64,000 nt of DNA. Source: Pseudaminobacter soli (ex Zhang et al. 2022). Its GTDB lineage: Bacteria > Pseudomonadota > Alphaproteobacteria > Rhizobiales > Rhizobiaceae. The stretch spans positions 1-64,000 of the forward strand of contig NZ_JABVCF010000007.1 in assembly GCF_014595955.1 (NCBI RefSeq), read 5' to 3'. The position numbers and the translations under genes were made by a program. Under the pieces are notes generated by a model. It was not told the DNA's origin. It did not search any database and was given only the letters and a program-made list of their open reading frames with translations. Positions 8,095 through 17,092 of the stretch are shown one piece after another (the first letter of the stretch is position 1; every line of letters begins with the position of its first letter).

Positions 8095-8793
8095 TCAGGC
8101 CAGCTTCATGTCCGAGAGGATCGACTCCGCTGCGGCGCGACGATCCTGCGCAGCTACGATCGGCCGCGCAACCACGAGATGGCTGGCGCCGGCGCGGATC
8201 GCCCGGCGCGGCGTCACCACCCTCTTCTGGTCGCCTGGATCCGAGCCCGCCAGCCGGATGCCGGGCGTAACGACCGCCATCTGCTGCCCGACTATGTCAC
8301 GCACGGCCGCCGCTTCCGATGCCGAGCAGACGATGCCGCCCATGCCGGAGGCCCGGGCCTGCTCGGCCCTGCGCAGAACCAGCGCGTGAGGGTCGTAGTC
8401 GTAGCCGGCCTCCTTCAAGTCGCCGGCATCCATCGAGGTCAGCACCGTCACCGCAAGCAGGCAAAGCGGCGTGCCCCTCGCTGCCTCCACCGCCGCACTC
8501 ATAGCCTTCGGATAGGCGTGCAGCGTTAGCATCGACACGCCCATCTGGGCGACCGCCTCCACTCCCTTAGCTACGGTGTTGTCGATGTCGAGCAGCTTCA
8601 TGTCGAGGAAGACCTGCTTGCCCCCCGAGACAAGCTCGCGGGCGAAGTCGAGCCCACCTGCGAATGCCAGTTGATAGCCGATCTTGTAAAAGGAGACGAC
8701 ACCGTCGAGATCGCGGACGACCGCCTCGGCCGTCCGTACGTCGGGAACGTCCAATCCCACGATGAGCCGGCCCGCCTCGGAATTGCTCGTCAC
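8095..8793 (-). CDS. pyrF: Orotidine 5'-phosphate decarboxylase
   Basis: A 232-aa enzyme that converts OMP to UMP in the last step of pyrimidine synthesis. The TIM-barrel active-site signature is [14 protein letters not shown] (the Lys/Asp cluster), and the phosphate-binding end is VTPGIRLAG with [12 protein letters not shown] place the start at GTG 8793 because AAGGAG sits seven bases upstream and the resulting length is standard. A longer frame from 8862 would add 23 residues of non-conserved sequence. It precedes the DUF1330 gene in the same direction. Confidence is high. Confidence 0.95.
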   Translation of the reverse strand: MTSNSEAGRLIVGLDVPDVRTAEAVVRDLDGVVSFYKIGYQLAFAGGLDFARELVSGGKQVFLDMKLLDIDNTVAKGVEAVAQMGVSMLTLHAYPKAMSAAVEAARGTPLCLLAVTVLTSMDAGDLKEAGYDYDPHALVLRRAEQARASGMGGIVCSASEAAAVRDIVGQQMAVVTPGIRLAGSDPGDQKRVVTPRRAIRAGASHLVVARPIVAAQDRRAAAESILSDMKLA

Positions 8794-8869
8794 CTGAAAG
8801 CTCCTTGGAATGAGTTCATTCCGATCTCGATGCGAGAGCAAGCCTCGACCGGCGATCCGCAATATCCGA

Positions 8870-9466
8870 TCACAGTTCGTTCCGCACCGAAAGCATGCCC
8901 GCCCGCTCGATCAGAGTTGTGCATAGTCGCCGCATGCCCTCGCGCAGCCGCTCCTCGCGGAAATCGCCGTTGTCATCGAATGCGTCTTTGCCTTGAGGCA
9001 CCGAGACCTGGGGCGAGATGACCTCCATCCGCAGTTGCACCAGCACCGCGCGCAGGTGGTTGATGGCGCGTATACCCGCGAAATGACCCGTGCTGGAAGA
9101 GCAAAGCGCAGCGGCTTTTCCATCAAACGGGTTGACGGGCCTGCCGCCATCCTTGCGCACGCGGCTCACCCAATCGATCGCGTTCTTCAGAAGCGGCGGA
9201 ATGGACCCGTTGTACTCCGGCGTGGCAATCAGCACGCCATCATGCCCGGCAAACAGGCGCGCCAGCCTCAACGCGTTCTCGGGAACGCCCTGCTCCCTCT
9301 CGAGATCCTGGTCCATGATCGGGAGCGGATAGTCGGCCAGAGAGATGCGGGTCACCAAAGCCCCCTGGACCGCCAGTTCGCGGGCCGCCGCGTCCGCGGT
9401 CTTGCCGCTGTAGGCGCCGGTCCGGATCGAGCCGGCAAAGACGAGGATTTTCGCGGTGATCGGCAT
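8870..9466 (-). CDS. NADPH-dependent FMN reductase family protein
   Basis: A 198-aa flavodoxin-fold reductase that uses FMN and NAD(P)H, probably acting on quinones, azo compounds or chromate-like acceptors in the cytoplasm. Visible motifs are the N-terminal phosphate loop [14 protein letters not shown] and the FMN-binding [19 protein letters not shown]. The ATG at 9466 is supported by AGGAG upstream; a start at 9499 would add 11 residues. It points toward pyrF, with 76 bases between. The natural substrate cannot be read from sequence. Confidence 0.9.
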   Translation of the reverse strand: MPITAKILVFAGSIRTGAYSGKTADAAARELAVQGALVTRISLADYPLPIMDQDLEREQGVPENALRLARLFAGHDGVLIATPEYNGSIPPLLKNAIDWVSRVRKDGGRPVNPFDGKAAALCSSSTGHFAGIRAINHLRAVLVQLRMEVISPQVSVPQGKDAFDDNGDFREERLREGMRRLCTTLIERAGMLSVRNEL

Positions 9467-9595
9467 GGAAGCTCCTGGTCCCGCAAGGCTACAGGGCAAG
9501 GCGGGTTCGGATCAATGCGGCACGGCAACAGCGCATGCTCTTTCCAACTCGTCCGGGCAGGTCTGTCGTGACTTGACGGAACAGTCTTCCAGCCA

Positions 9596-9613
9596 TATCT
9601 AACCATTTAGATA
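9596..9613. promoter_or_regulatory. Predicted operator of the arsR-SRPBCC operon
   Basis: TATCTAA and TTAGATA form a perfect inverted repeat separated by CCAT, 20 bases upstream of the arsR start. AT-rich inverted repeats in this position are typical ArsR autoregulatory operators. A second half-site TAACCGAGTGGTA lies between it and the start codon. Confidence 0.5.
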
Positions 9614-9632
9614 AATAACCGAGTGGTAAAAT

Positions 9633-9989
9633 ATGCGTCAGGACCCGTTGAGCGCGACGCTGCATGCTCTCTCCGATCCGACTCGGCGGGCAATCCTGGC
9701 CCGCTTGGCCCAGGGGGATGCGACGGTCACGGAACTCGCCGAGCCTTTCGAGATAAGCATTCCGGCGGTTTCCAAGCATCTGAAGGTGCTGGAGCGTGTC
9801 GGCCTGGTGGAGCAAGGCCGCGAAGCGCAGTTCCGGCCGCGTCGGCTGCGGCCCGAACCTTTGCGGGATCTCGCCGGCTGGCTCGAGACCTACCGGCGCT
9901 TCTGGGACGAGAGTTTCGACCGCCTCGATGTCTACCTCAAGGAACTCCAGCAGGGAGAGAAGCATGGAAGCGACGACAAGAAGGGCTGA
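9633..9989 (+). CDS. ArsR-family transcriptional regulator
   Basis: A 118-aa winged-helix repressor. The helix-turn-helix spans about residues 12-70, with ALSDPTRRAILARLAQG and the recognition segment ISIPAVSKHLKVLERVGLVE. There are no metal-binding cysteines, so it is not a classical metal sensor. It belongs to the SRPBCC-linked ArsR group. It is the first gene of a tightly packed operon: the next gene overlaps it by 26 bases, followed by two ATGA overlaps. It probably represses its own operon through the palindrome at 9596. The inducer is unknown. Confidence 0.92.
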   Translation: MRQDPLSATLHALSDPTRRAILARLAQGDATVTELAEPFEISIPAVSKHLKVLERVGLVEQGREAQFRPRRLRPEPLRDLAGWLETYRRFWDESFDRLDVYLKELQQGEKHGSDDKKG

Positions 9990-10941
9990 GAGCACGCTTC
10001 CCAGCCTGGTCATGAGCCGGGTCTTCGATGCCCCGATCGATCTCATGTTCCGCGTTTGGACGGAGCCCGAGCACATGCTGCGCTGGTGGGCGCCGCATGA
10101 TTTCACCGTTCCGCACGCCGAGTTCGACGCCCGTCCCGGCGGCAGGCTGCGCATCGACTTCCGCTCGCCCGACGGTTTCGTCTTCGCCAACTACGGCGAC
10201 GTGAAGGAGGTCTCTCCGCCCCACCGCCTGGTCTTCACAACGGAGTACCGGGAGAACGGCAAGCTGATGGTCGTTTCGCGGGTGACCGCGACATTCGAAG
10301 CCGAGGGGCAGAAGACGCGCGTCACCATCCGCGCCGACGTCACCTTCGCCAAGCCGGAGGCGGCGGCGAGCCTTGCCGGCATGGAGGAAGGCTGGAACCA
10401 GCAGATCGACAAGCTCGAACTGCATGCGGCCTATGCGGCGACTGCCGATCAGGCCGGGCTTGCGATCGTCACGCCGAAGGCCCGTCCGGTGGTCCTGATG
10501 CGGCGGCGCTTCGAAGCGCCGCGCGAGTTGGTCTGGAACTGCTTCACCAGGCCCGAGCACCTTGCCGCGTGGTGGGGTCCGCACGGCCACGTCAACACCA
10601 TCACCGAGATGAATCCCACCAACGGCGGAAGGTACCGGGTCGAGCAGCGGGACCCCAAGGGCAACATCAACGCCTTCTTCGGCACCTACCGCGACGTGAC
10701 CGCGCCGGAACGCCTGGTCAACACCTTCGAGATGGAGGGCCCGTACGGCGGCAAGCAGGTCCTCAACACCCAAATCTTCGAGGAGGTCGCGGGCGGCACT
10801 CAGCTGACCGCCATCTCGCGGTTCGGAAGCATCGAGCAGCGTGACGGGGCGGCGGCTTCGGGCATGGAATGGGGTGCACGGCAGGCATACGACCGGCTCT
10901 CCGCCCTGATCGAGAGCTTGAACGAAGGGGCGGTCCGATGA
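9964..10941 (+). CDS. Tandem SRPBCC (AHSA1) domain protein
   Basis: A 325-aa protein made of two SRPBCC/AHSA1-type hydrophobic-ligand domains in a row. Domain 1 covers about residues 15-155 (SRVFDAPIDLMFRVWTEPEH, WWAPHDFTV) and domain 2 about 170-320 (RRFEAPRELVWNCFTRPEH, WWGPHGHVN). In most genomes these are separate single-domain genes next to arsR; here they are fused. The start at 9964 lies inside the end of arsR, which implies translational coupling. Such proteins bind small hydrophobic molecules; the ligand is unknown. Confidence 0.85.
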   Translation: MEATTRRAESTLPSLVMSRVFDAPIDLMFRVWTEPEHMLRWWAPHDFTVPHAEFDARPGGRLRIDFRSPDGFVFANYGDVKEVSPPHRLVFTTEYRENGKLMVVSRVTATFEAEGQKTRVTIRADVTFAKPEAAASLAGMEEGWNQQIDKLELHAAYAATADQAGLAIVTPKARPVVLMRRRFEAPRELVWNCFTRPEHLAAWWGPHGHVNTITEMNPTNGGRYRVEQRDPKGNINAFFGTYRDVTAPERLVNTFEMEGPYGGKQVLNTQIFEEVAGGTQLTAISRFGSIEQRDGAAASGMEWGARQAYDRLSALIESLNEGAVR

Positions 10942-11399
10942 GTACGGCGGCCGCGGGACAGAGCCGGCCAGAACTCAGCATCGTCCGCACCTTCGACGCC
11001 CCGCGCGAACTGGTGTTCCGATGCTGGACGGAGCCGGAACACCTCAATCGCTGGTGCTGCCCGAAAGGCTTCACCCTTCCCCACTCGGAAGGGGACGGAG
11101 CCCGGCCGGGCGGCTCGTTCAAGACCTGCATGCGCGCTCCTGACGGGACCGAGTACTGGCTCGCCGGCACCTATCGCGAGGTCGTGCCGCCTGACCGCCT
11201 CGTCTTTTCACATCGCTGGCTGAACGACCGAGGCGAGCCCGAACACGAAACGGTCGTCACCGTCACTCTCGAACACGAGGACGGCCGAACCAGGCTGATG
11301 CTGCACCAGGCCTTCTTCCTCACCGAAGCCTCCCGCGAGGGACATCGGCAGGGCTGGGAAGAGACCCTCGACAATCTGGCGGAGTATCTCGCGAAATGA
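10938..11399 (+). CDS. SRPBCC (AHSA1) domain protein
   Basis: A 153-aa single-domain relative of the preceding protein (IVRTFDAPRELVFRCWTEPEH, a C-terminal GWEETLDNLAEYL helix). The ATG overlaps the upstream stop by four bases. It is the third SRPBCC domain encoded in this operon. It probably arose by duplication, since the N-terminal motifs of all three domains are closely similar. Function in ligand binding is inferred from the fold alone. Confidence 0.88.
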   Translation: MSTAAAGQSRPELSIVRTFDAPRELVFRCWTEPEHLNRWCCPKGFTLPHSEGDGARPGGSFKTCMRAPDGTEYWLAGTYREVVPPDRLVFSHRWLNDRGEPEHETVVTVTLEHEDGRTRLMLHQAFFLTEASREGHRQGWEETLDNLAEYLAK

Positions 11400-11980
11400 A
11401 GCTCTATCTCACCCCCGGAGCCTGCAGCCAGGCGCCTCACATCGCGCTGAACGAAGCCGGATTTTCCTACGAGATCGTCGAGGTCGACATCCCTACCCGC
11501 CGGACCGAGGCGGGTGAGGACTTCACGCTCGTCAATTCGAAGGGCTACGTGCCCGCCCTCGTCCTCGACGACGGCGAAGTTCTGACGGAGAACGTCGCCA
11601 TCCTGACCTGGATCGCCGAGCAGGCGCCGTGGCTCACCCCTCCGGGTCCGCTCGGCCGCATCCGCATGATCGAAGCCCTGGCCTTCCTCACCGAGGAGGT
11701 GCACAAGCCTTTCCTCGGCGCCATGTTCCTGCCGGGCGACGAGGCGAAGGCGATCAGCAAGACGGCCATCGCCCATCGTTTCGGCTATCTCGCCGGCCAG
11801 CTTCGCGGCGACTACCTGTTCGGCGACGAATTCAGCGCTGCCGACGCCCTGCTCTATGTCATGGTGAGTTGGGGCCAGGGCTTTGGAATTGCCCCGCCGC
11901 CGGCGCTGGAAGCGTATCATGCGAGGGTTTCCGCCCGTCCTGCGGTGCAAGCGACTCTGAAAAAGGAGGGGCTGGCATAG
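11396..11980 (+). CDS. Glutathione S-transferase family protein
   Basis: A 194-aa GST with an N-terminal thioredoxin-fold domain (LYLTPGACSQAPHIALNEAG, a beta-class-like start with the cysteine in ACSQ, and LTENVAILTWIAEQ for the glutathione site). The helical C-terminal domain includes DEFSAADALLYVMVSWGQGF. The start overlaps the previous stop (ATGA). As the last gene of the arsR-SRPBCC operon it suggests a small detoxification unit in which the SRPBCC proteins bind a hydrophobic compound and the GST conjugates it. That link is inference. Confidence 0.88.
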   Translation: MKLYLTPGACSQAPHIALNEAGFSYEIVEVDIPTRRTEAGEDFTLVNSKGYVPALVLDDGEVLTENVAILTWIAEQAPWLTPPGPLGRIRMIEALAFLTEEVHKPFLGAMFLPGDEAKAISKTAIAHRFGYLAGQLRGDYLFGDEFSAADALLYVMVSWGQGFGIAPPPALEAYHARVSARPAVQATLKKEGLA

Positions 11981-12127
11981 GCGAGCGGGCCACTTGCCTT
12001 TCCGAAAAGATCAATCAGTCTTCCGTCAGATGCTTGGGCTGTAGGCCCGGCTGCACTACTTAGAGCTGCTGAGAGGTGACCGTCGGGCGAATATCCGTAA
12101 ACGCCTAAGCTCTAGCGAGGACATCAG

Positions 12128-12886
12128 ATGCCGAGACTTGCGTGCCGCGAAGCTGTGCGTGTTTTCCGCGGACGAGTCGCGCCGGCCCTCGTCAGCGCCG
12201 CGGCTGCACTTCTGATGTGCTCGGCGCCGTCGTCCATCACCGTCTCCGCAGCCCATGCGGCCGACTGCAGGGCCGCGCCTGAGCCGGGGATCGACTGGCA
12301 GGGCTGTAACAAGAGCAGCCTCGTGCTTTCGGGCAGCAGCCTCGACAAGGCCAATCTTTTCGGAGCGGATTTCAACTACACCGACCTTCGGCAGTCGAGC
12401 TTCGTCGGAGCCAATCTGGAGAAGGCGGCTCTGATCCGCTCCTCGCTGGCCGGCTCCAGGGCGGACCAGGCGAACTTCAGCCGGATCGAGGGCTACAGGA
12501 CGAGCTTTTCGGGCGTCTCGGCCCGGCAGGCGAATTTCGCCAGCGCCGAACTGCAGCGAGCCGACTTCAGCAACGCCAATCTGACCGGCGCCGACTTCCG
12601 CAAGGCCGAACTCGGGCGCGCGAATTTTCAGGGCGCGGTCATCACCGGCGCCGCCTTCGGCATGGCGAACCTCTCCCGCGCCAACCTGGCGGCCGCAAAG
12701 TACCAGGGCCCGCTCGACTTCACCGGTGCGTTCCTGTTCCTCACCCGCATCGAAGGGATGGACCTCAGCGCCTCGACCGGCCTGGTGCAGTGGCAGATCG
12801 ACGAGACCTGTGGCGACGCCAACACGAAGCTTCCCGAGGGCCTCGAGCCCGCGACCGACTGGCCCTGCCCGCCCGACGACGACTAG
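12128..12886 (+). CDS. Secreted pentapeptide-repeat protein
   Basis: A 252-aa protein with a signal peptide (cleavage near the AHAADCRA segment, about residue 40). Residues about 60-200 form pentapeptide repeats of the A(D/N)LXX type, for example KANLFGADF, QANFASAEL, RADFSNANLTGADF and RANFQGAVITGAAF. These fold as a right-handed quadrilateral beta-helix. Two pairs of cysteines outside the repeats suit an oxidising periplasm. Cytoplasmic relatives can mimic DNA and protect gyrase, but an exported one is unlikely to do so. The role is unknown. It is a single-gene unit before prfC. Confidence 0.82.
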   Translation: MPRLACREAVRVFRGRVAPALVSAAAALLMCSAPSSITVSAAHAADCRAAPEPGIDWQGCNKSSLVLSGSSLDKANLFGADFNYTDLRQSSFVGANLEKAALIRSSLAGSRADQANFSRIEGYRTSFSGVSARQANFASAELQRADFSNANLTGADFRKAELGRANFQGAVITGAAFGMANLSRANLAAAKYQGPLDFTGAFLFLTRIEGMDLSASTGLVQWQIDETCGDANTKLPEGLEPATDWPCPPDDD

Positions 12887-12983
12887 ACCCTGGCCTGCAC
12901 GCCGGGCCACTTCCGAAACTCTCTAAACGTTCGACACCGGCCGGCGGCAACGCTATAAGCCGGACACCCAACGGATCCCTGAC

Positions 12984-14573
12984 ATGGCAGAAACTATCCC
13001 ACAGGCGGTCGCCCGCCGCCGCACCTTTGCGATCATCGCGCACCCGGACGCCGGCAAGACCACGCTCACCGAAAAGCTGCTGCTGTTCGGCGGCGCGATC
13101 CAGCTCGCCGGCGAGGTCAAGGCCAAGAAGGACAAGATACAGACGCGCTCGGACTGGATGAAGATCGAGCGCGAGCGCGGCATCTCGGTCGTGACCTCGG
13201 TGATGACCTTCGAATATGGCGACAACGTCTTCAACCTGCTCGACACGCCCGGCCACGAGGATTTTGCCGACGACACCTACCGCACGCTGTCGGCCGTCGA
13301 TTTCGCCGTCATGGTGATCGACGCGGCCAAGGGCATCGAGCCGCGGACGCTGAAACTGTTCGAAGTCTGCCGCATGCGCGACATCCCGATCGTCACCTTC
13401 GTCAACAAGATGGACCGCGACGCGCGCGACACCTTCGAGATCCTGGACGAGATCGAGCAGAAGCTGGCACTCGACACCGCGCCGATGACCTGGCCGATCG
13501 GCCAGGGCAAGACCTTTGCCGGTACCTATCACCTGGCCGAGAACGCAGTGCGCCGCTCCGACGCGGAAGTCGAGCGCACCAAGGTGAACGGACCGGATTC
13601 CGACAAGGTCGTAGGCCTGCTGCCGCAGAACGAGCAGCCCCACCTGATCGAGTCGCTCGACCTCGCCCGCGAGGCCTGCAGGCCGTTCGATCTAAAATCG
13701 TTCAGGGAAGGACACCTGACGCCGGTCTTCTTCGGCTCTGCGCTGCGCAATTACGGCGTGCGCGACCTGATCGAAGCGCTTGGTGCCTTCGGTCCGAGCC
13801 CGCGCGCACAGGAGGCGGACAGCCGTATGGTCCAGGCCACCGAGCCTGGCATGAGCGCCTTCGTCTTCAAGATCCAAGCGAACATGGACCCGAATCATCG
13901 CGACCGCATCGCCTTCGTCCGCGTCTGCTCCGGCAAGCTGGAACGCGGCATGAAGGCGAAGCTGGTGCGCACCGGCAAGCCGATGAGCCTTTCGGCCCCG
14001 CAATTCTTCTTCGCACGCTCGCGCATCACCGCCGACGAGGCATTCGCGGGCGACGTGGTCGGCATCCCCAACCACGGCACGTTGCGCATCGGCGACACGC
14101 TGACCGAAGGCGAGAACCTGCTGTTCCGCGGTGTGCCCAACTTCGCACCCGAGATTCTACGGCGCGTCCGTCTCGGCGACGCGATGAAGGCCAAGAAACT
14201 GAAGGAAGCGCTGCAGCAGATGGCGGAAGAGGGCGTCGTTCAGCTCTTTTCGCCTGAAGACGGCTCGCCGGCGATCGTCGGCGTGGTCGGCGCGCTGCAA
14301 CTCGACGTGCTGAGGGAGCGGCTCAACGTGGAATACACGCTGCCCGTAGACTTCGAGATGTCGCGCTTCTCCATCTGTCGCTGGATTTCGGCGCAGGACC
14401 GCATCGAGTTGCAGCGGTTCATCGACGCGCACCGCGGCGATATCGCCCGTGACCTCGACGGCGATCCCGTCTTCCTGGCGCCGCACGCCTTCGGGCTCAA
14501 CTACGAAGCCGAGCGCTGGACGGCGATCCGCTTCGACGCGGTGAAGGATTATCAGGTGCGGGAGGCGGCCTAG
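12984..14573 (+). CDS. prfC: Peptide chain release factor 3
   Basis: A 529-aa translational GTPase that recycles RF1/RF2 from ribosomes after termination. The G motifs are all present: AHPDAGKTTLTEKLL (G1), DTPGHEDFADDTYRTL (G3) and NKMDRDARDTFE (G4). The C-terminal region has the RF3-specific EGVVQLFSPEDG and VGALQLDVLRERL. Length is normal. It stands alone and converges with alkB, with 13 bases between the stop codons. Confidence is high. Confidence 0.96.
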   Translation: MAETIPQAVARRRTFAIIAHPDAGKTTLTEKLLLFGGAIQLAGEVKAKKDKIQTRSDWMKIERERGISVVTSVMTFEYGDNVFNLLDTPGHEDFADDTYRTLSAVDFAVMVIDAAKGIEPRTLKLFEVCRMRDIPIVTFVNKMDRDARDTFEILDEIEQKLALDTAPMTWPIGQGKTFAGTYHLAENAVRRSDAEVERTKVNGPDSDKVVGLLPQNEQPHLIESLDLAREACRPFDLKSFREGHLTPVFFGSALRNYGVRDLIEALGAFGPSPRAQEADSRMVQATEPGMSAFVFKIQANMDPNHRDRIAFVRVCSGKLERGMKAKLVRTGKPMSLSAPQFFFARSRITADEAFAGDVVGIPNHGTLRIGDTLTEGENLLFRGVPNFAPEILRRVRLGDAMKAKKLKEALQQMAEEGVVQLFSPEDGSPAIVGVVGALQLDVLRERLNVEYTLPVDFEMSRFSICRWISAQDRIELQRFIDAHRGDIARDLDGDPVFLAPHAFGLNYEAERWTAIRFDAVKDYQVREAA

Positions 14574-14586
14574 CCTTCCCAACCGA

Positions 14587-15201
14587 TCACACCGGCCGAG
14601 TGACGCGCCGTAGGGTGAGATTGATCCGCCCGCCCTTCGGCAGGAGATCCGACGTCCCCGGATAGATCCGGTCCACACCGTGAAAGCAGAGCCGTCCCGC
14701 TCCGCCGAGCACCACCACGTCGCCGCTCTCCAGCCGCAGGGACTGCGTCGAGCCCGATCGGGTCGTGCCACCGACGCGAAACAGGCAGGCGTCACCAAGC
14801 GAGACGGATACCACGGGCGCATCCAAGTCCGCCTCGTCGCGGTCCTGATGCAGCCCCATCTTCGCCGTGTCGGAATAGAAGTTGACGAGACAGGCTTCCG
14901 GCGGGTGCGGATAATCCGATAGCTCGCGCCAGAGCGTGAGAAGCATCTCCGGAATGGGCGGCCAGCGCTCGCCGGTCACGGGATGCGTCGCCTGATAGCG
15001 ATAGCCGCGCTCCTTGTCGGTCACCCAGCCGAGCGTGCCGCAATTGGTCATGCGCACGCTCATCTCCTTGCCGGTGCTCGGCATGGCCGGCGTGTAGAGT
15101 GGCGCGGCGCGCACGATCTCCCTCAGAGCCCCGACGAGCTTCTCCTGTTCCGGCCGGTCAAGATGGCCTGGAATGTGTCTGACGCCGCTGGGAAGCGACA
15201 C
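14587..15201 (-). CDS. alkB: AlkB-family alpha-ketoglutarate-dependent DNA dioxygenase
   Basis: A 204-aa Fe(II)/2-oxoglutarate dioxygenase that removes alkyl groups from bases such as 1-methyladenine and 3-methylcytosine. The iron ligands are seen as HQDRDE (HxD) and the distal His in LCFHGVDRI, and the 2-oxoglutarate-binding arginines in GRINLTLRR. The start codon is GTG at 15201. It lies 67 bases downstream of the Fur-type regulator on the same strand, which may be co-transcribed. An Ada-like protein is encoded 14 kb away. Confidence 0.93.
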   Translation of the reverse strand: MSLPSGVRHIPGHLDRPEQEKLVGALREIVRAAPLYTPAMPSTGKEMSVRMTNCGTLGWVTDKERGYRYQATHPVTGERWPPIPEMLLTLWRELSDYPHPPEACLVNFYSDTAKMGLHQDRDEADLDAPVVSVSLGDACLFRVGGTTRSGSTQSLRLESGDVVVLGGAGRLCFHGVDRIYPGTSDLLPKGGRINLTLRRVTRPV

Positions 15202-15268
15202 CCGGGGTGTTTCGAAAAGTGACGTGGTCGATGCTCCTGAAGGTGGCGGGTCGGCTGGCCGACGCTGC

Positions 15269-15667
15269 TCAACTCGCCGCGCAATTTGCGCAGGTGCCGC
15301 GGAACTCGATCACCGCCTTGCTCGCCCTGAACCCGGTCGAGCCTATCCAGGTTTCGAGGCGATGGCCGATCTCCTCGTCGGAGAACTCGCTCACATGGCC
15401 GCATTTGTCGCAGATCGCGAAAGCGATGGTGCGGTGCCCATGATCGTGCGAGCCGCAGCAGGCCACGAAGGCGTTCATGCTTTCCAGCCTGTGCACCAGC
15501 CCCGCGTCGATCAGCCCGTCGAGCGCACGATAGACCTGCAGCGGCGCGCGAAAACCCTCGGCGCGCAATTGGTCGAGCAAGGTGTAGGCGCTGAGCGGCC
15601 CGGCGGCGGCTTCCAGCCGTGCGAGCACCTTGGTCTGGTTCTTGGTGAGTGATGCCCGTTCTGACAT
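15269..15667 (-). CDS. Fur-family transcriptional regulator, probably Zur
   Basis: A 132-aa Fur-superfamily protein with an N-terminal winged helix (LTKNQTKVLARLEAAAG, APLQVYRALDGLIDAGLVHRLES) and a metal-binding C-terminal half. HDHGHRTIAFAICDKCGHV and the closing CANC provide a Cys4 structural zinc site and sensing histidines in the pattern of Zur. Rhizobial zur is usually next to znuABC, but here it lies beside alkB, so the regulon is not obvious from context. No clear Zur box was found upstream. Confidence 0.82.
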   Translation of the reverse strand: MSERASLTKNQTKVLARLEAAAGPLSAYTLLDQLRAEGFRAPLQVYRALDGLIDAGLVHRLESMNAFVACCGSHDHGHRTIAFAICDKCGHVSEFSDEEIGHRLETWIGSTGFRASKAVIEFRGTCANCAAS

Positions 15668-15774
15668 TCAGGATGCCGTGTCGTCTCACAGCCAGCATGA
15701 CTGGCCGCTTCCGACAAAGGTAGCGACTGAGCGAAGCTTTTTCCACTGCGGCACGCGCGGCGCTTCGACCACGG

Positions 15775-15790
15775 TGTTTCACGTGAAATC
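15775..15790. promoter_or_regulatory. parS-like ParB-binding site 1
   Basis: TGTTTCACGTGAAATC matches the chromosomal parS consensus TGTTTCACGTGAAACA at 14 of 16 positions, including the full 12-base palindrome TTTCACGTGAAA. It lies in the intergenic region 15668-15978, which otherwise holds no convincing gene. Confidence 0.6.
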
Positions 15791-15978
15791 GTGACCCTCA
15801 ATATGTAACGCCTGCACCCGGCGCGCCTCCGTCACAAGGCGGGGGTCCCCTTTCAAGCTTCGCATGGCCCCGTGCCCGCCTTGCCCGTCACTCCCCTTGC
15901 GGAAATCATCGGAGCTGGCGCACGAATAGGGGTGCGCGCCGCGCGACAAGGAAAGCGGCTGCTGGAGGAGGGATTTCA

Positions 15979-16953
15979 ATGGCGGTGATCTACTCGACGC
16001 ATCCGCTGCATCCACGCGCGGCAGACATGCTGTCGGCGGGCGGCGACCTCAGGATCGCGTCGGCCCTCGATGCCGCCACCCTGATCCGCGATTCGCGGGA
16101 TGCCGACGTCATCATCGTCCGGGCGCCTCTGCCGCTGGAGATTTTTGCCGGGGACCACTGCATCCACGCCGCCATTCGCCATGGCGCGGGGCTCGACATG
16201 ATCCCCGTCGAGGCTGCCACCCGGGCCGGGGTGCTGGTCGCCAACGTGCCGGGCGTCAATGCGCGGTCGGTGGCCGAGCACGTGATCTTTGCCTCCCTGG
16301 CGCTGCTGCGGCGCTTCCGCGCGATGGACGCCGACCTGCGGGCATGCGGCTGGCTCGCCGGCCGCGACCACGCCAATCTCACCCACGAACTTGCCGGCCG
16401 CACCATCGGCATCATCGGCATGGGCGCAGTGGGTCGCGAGGTGGCCCGCATCGCCCACGGCGGCTTCGGCATGTCGGTGGTCGGCAACAGCCGCAGCGGC
16501 AAAGGCTTCCCCGATTTCGTCCGGCCAGCTTCGATGGTCGAGCTTGTCGCGCAAAGCGACCTCGTCGTGCTCGCCTGCCCGCTGACACAGGAGACAACCG
16601 GCCTCATGAATCGGCAGCGGATCGCGGCGATGAAGCCGGGCGCGATCCTCGTCAACGTTTCCCGGGGACCCGTCATCGACGACGATGCCCTGATCGAGGC
16701 GCTGCGCGAAGGGCGCATCGCGGGGGCGGCGCTCGACGTGTTCTCGACACAGCCGCTGCCGCTGGACCATCCCTATTTCGGCTTCGACAACGTGATCGTC
16801 ACGCCGCACATGGCCGGCATCACCGAGGAGAGCATGATGCGCATGGGCATCGGCGCGGCCGAAGAGGCGCTGCGGGTCCTTGCCGGACAATTGCCGGTTA
16901 ATCTGCGCAATCCTGAGGTCGTGCCGGCCTACCGGTGCCGCTTCCAGAGCTGA
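15979..16953 (+). CDS. D-isomer-specific 2-hydroxyacid dehydrogenase family protein
   Basis: A 324-aa NAD(P)-dependent dehydrogenase. The Rossmann motif IGIIGMGAVGREVA lies near residue 140, the substrate-binding RHGAGLDMIP near residue 75, and the signature VNVSRGPVIDDDALIEAL near residue 225. The proton-relay histidine is in VTPHMAGITEES. The glutamate expected in the usual DVFxxEPLP motif is replaced: here the segment reads DVFSTQPLP. This may mark a subfamily with altered chemistry. A downstream Old Yellow Enzyme gene on the same strand starts 139 bases later. Substrate is unknown. Confidence 0.88.
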   Translation: MAVIYSTHPLHPRAADMLSAGGDLRIASALDAATLIRDSRDADVIIVRAPLPLEIFAGDHCIHAAIRHGAGLDMIPVEAATRAGVLVANVPGVNARSVAEHVIFASLALLRRFRAMDADLRACGWLAGRDHANLTHELAGRTIGIIGMGAVGREVARIAHGGFGMSVVGNSRSGKGFPDFVRPASMVELVAQSDLVVLACPLTQETTGLMNRQRIAAMKPGAILVNVSRGPVIDDDALIEALREGRIAGAALDVFSTQPLPLDHPYFGFDNVIVTPHMAGITEESMMRMGIGAAEEALRVLAGQLPVNLRNPEVVPAYRCRFQS

Positions 16954-17092
16954 GAACCGGCTCGGCCGGATCGTCTGTTGGGAGGGCACGCGCGTCGTCG
17001 CATCTCTGTCGGACGGGGAATGCTGGGGCAGGCAAGCGTTGTACTGCCGGTTTCGGGAGCTAAATAGGAGAGGACCTGTCACGGAGTTCTCC

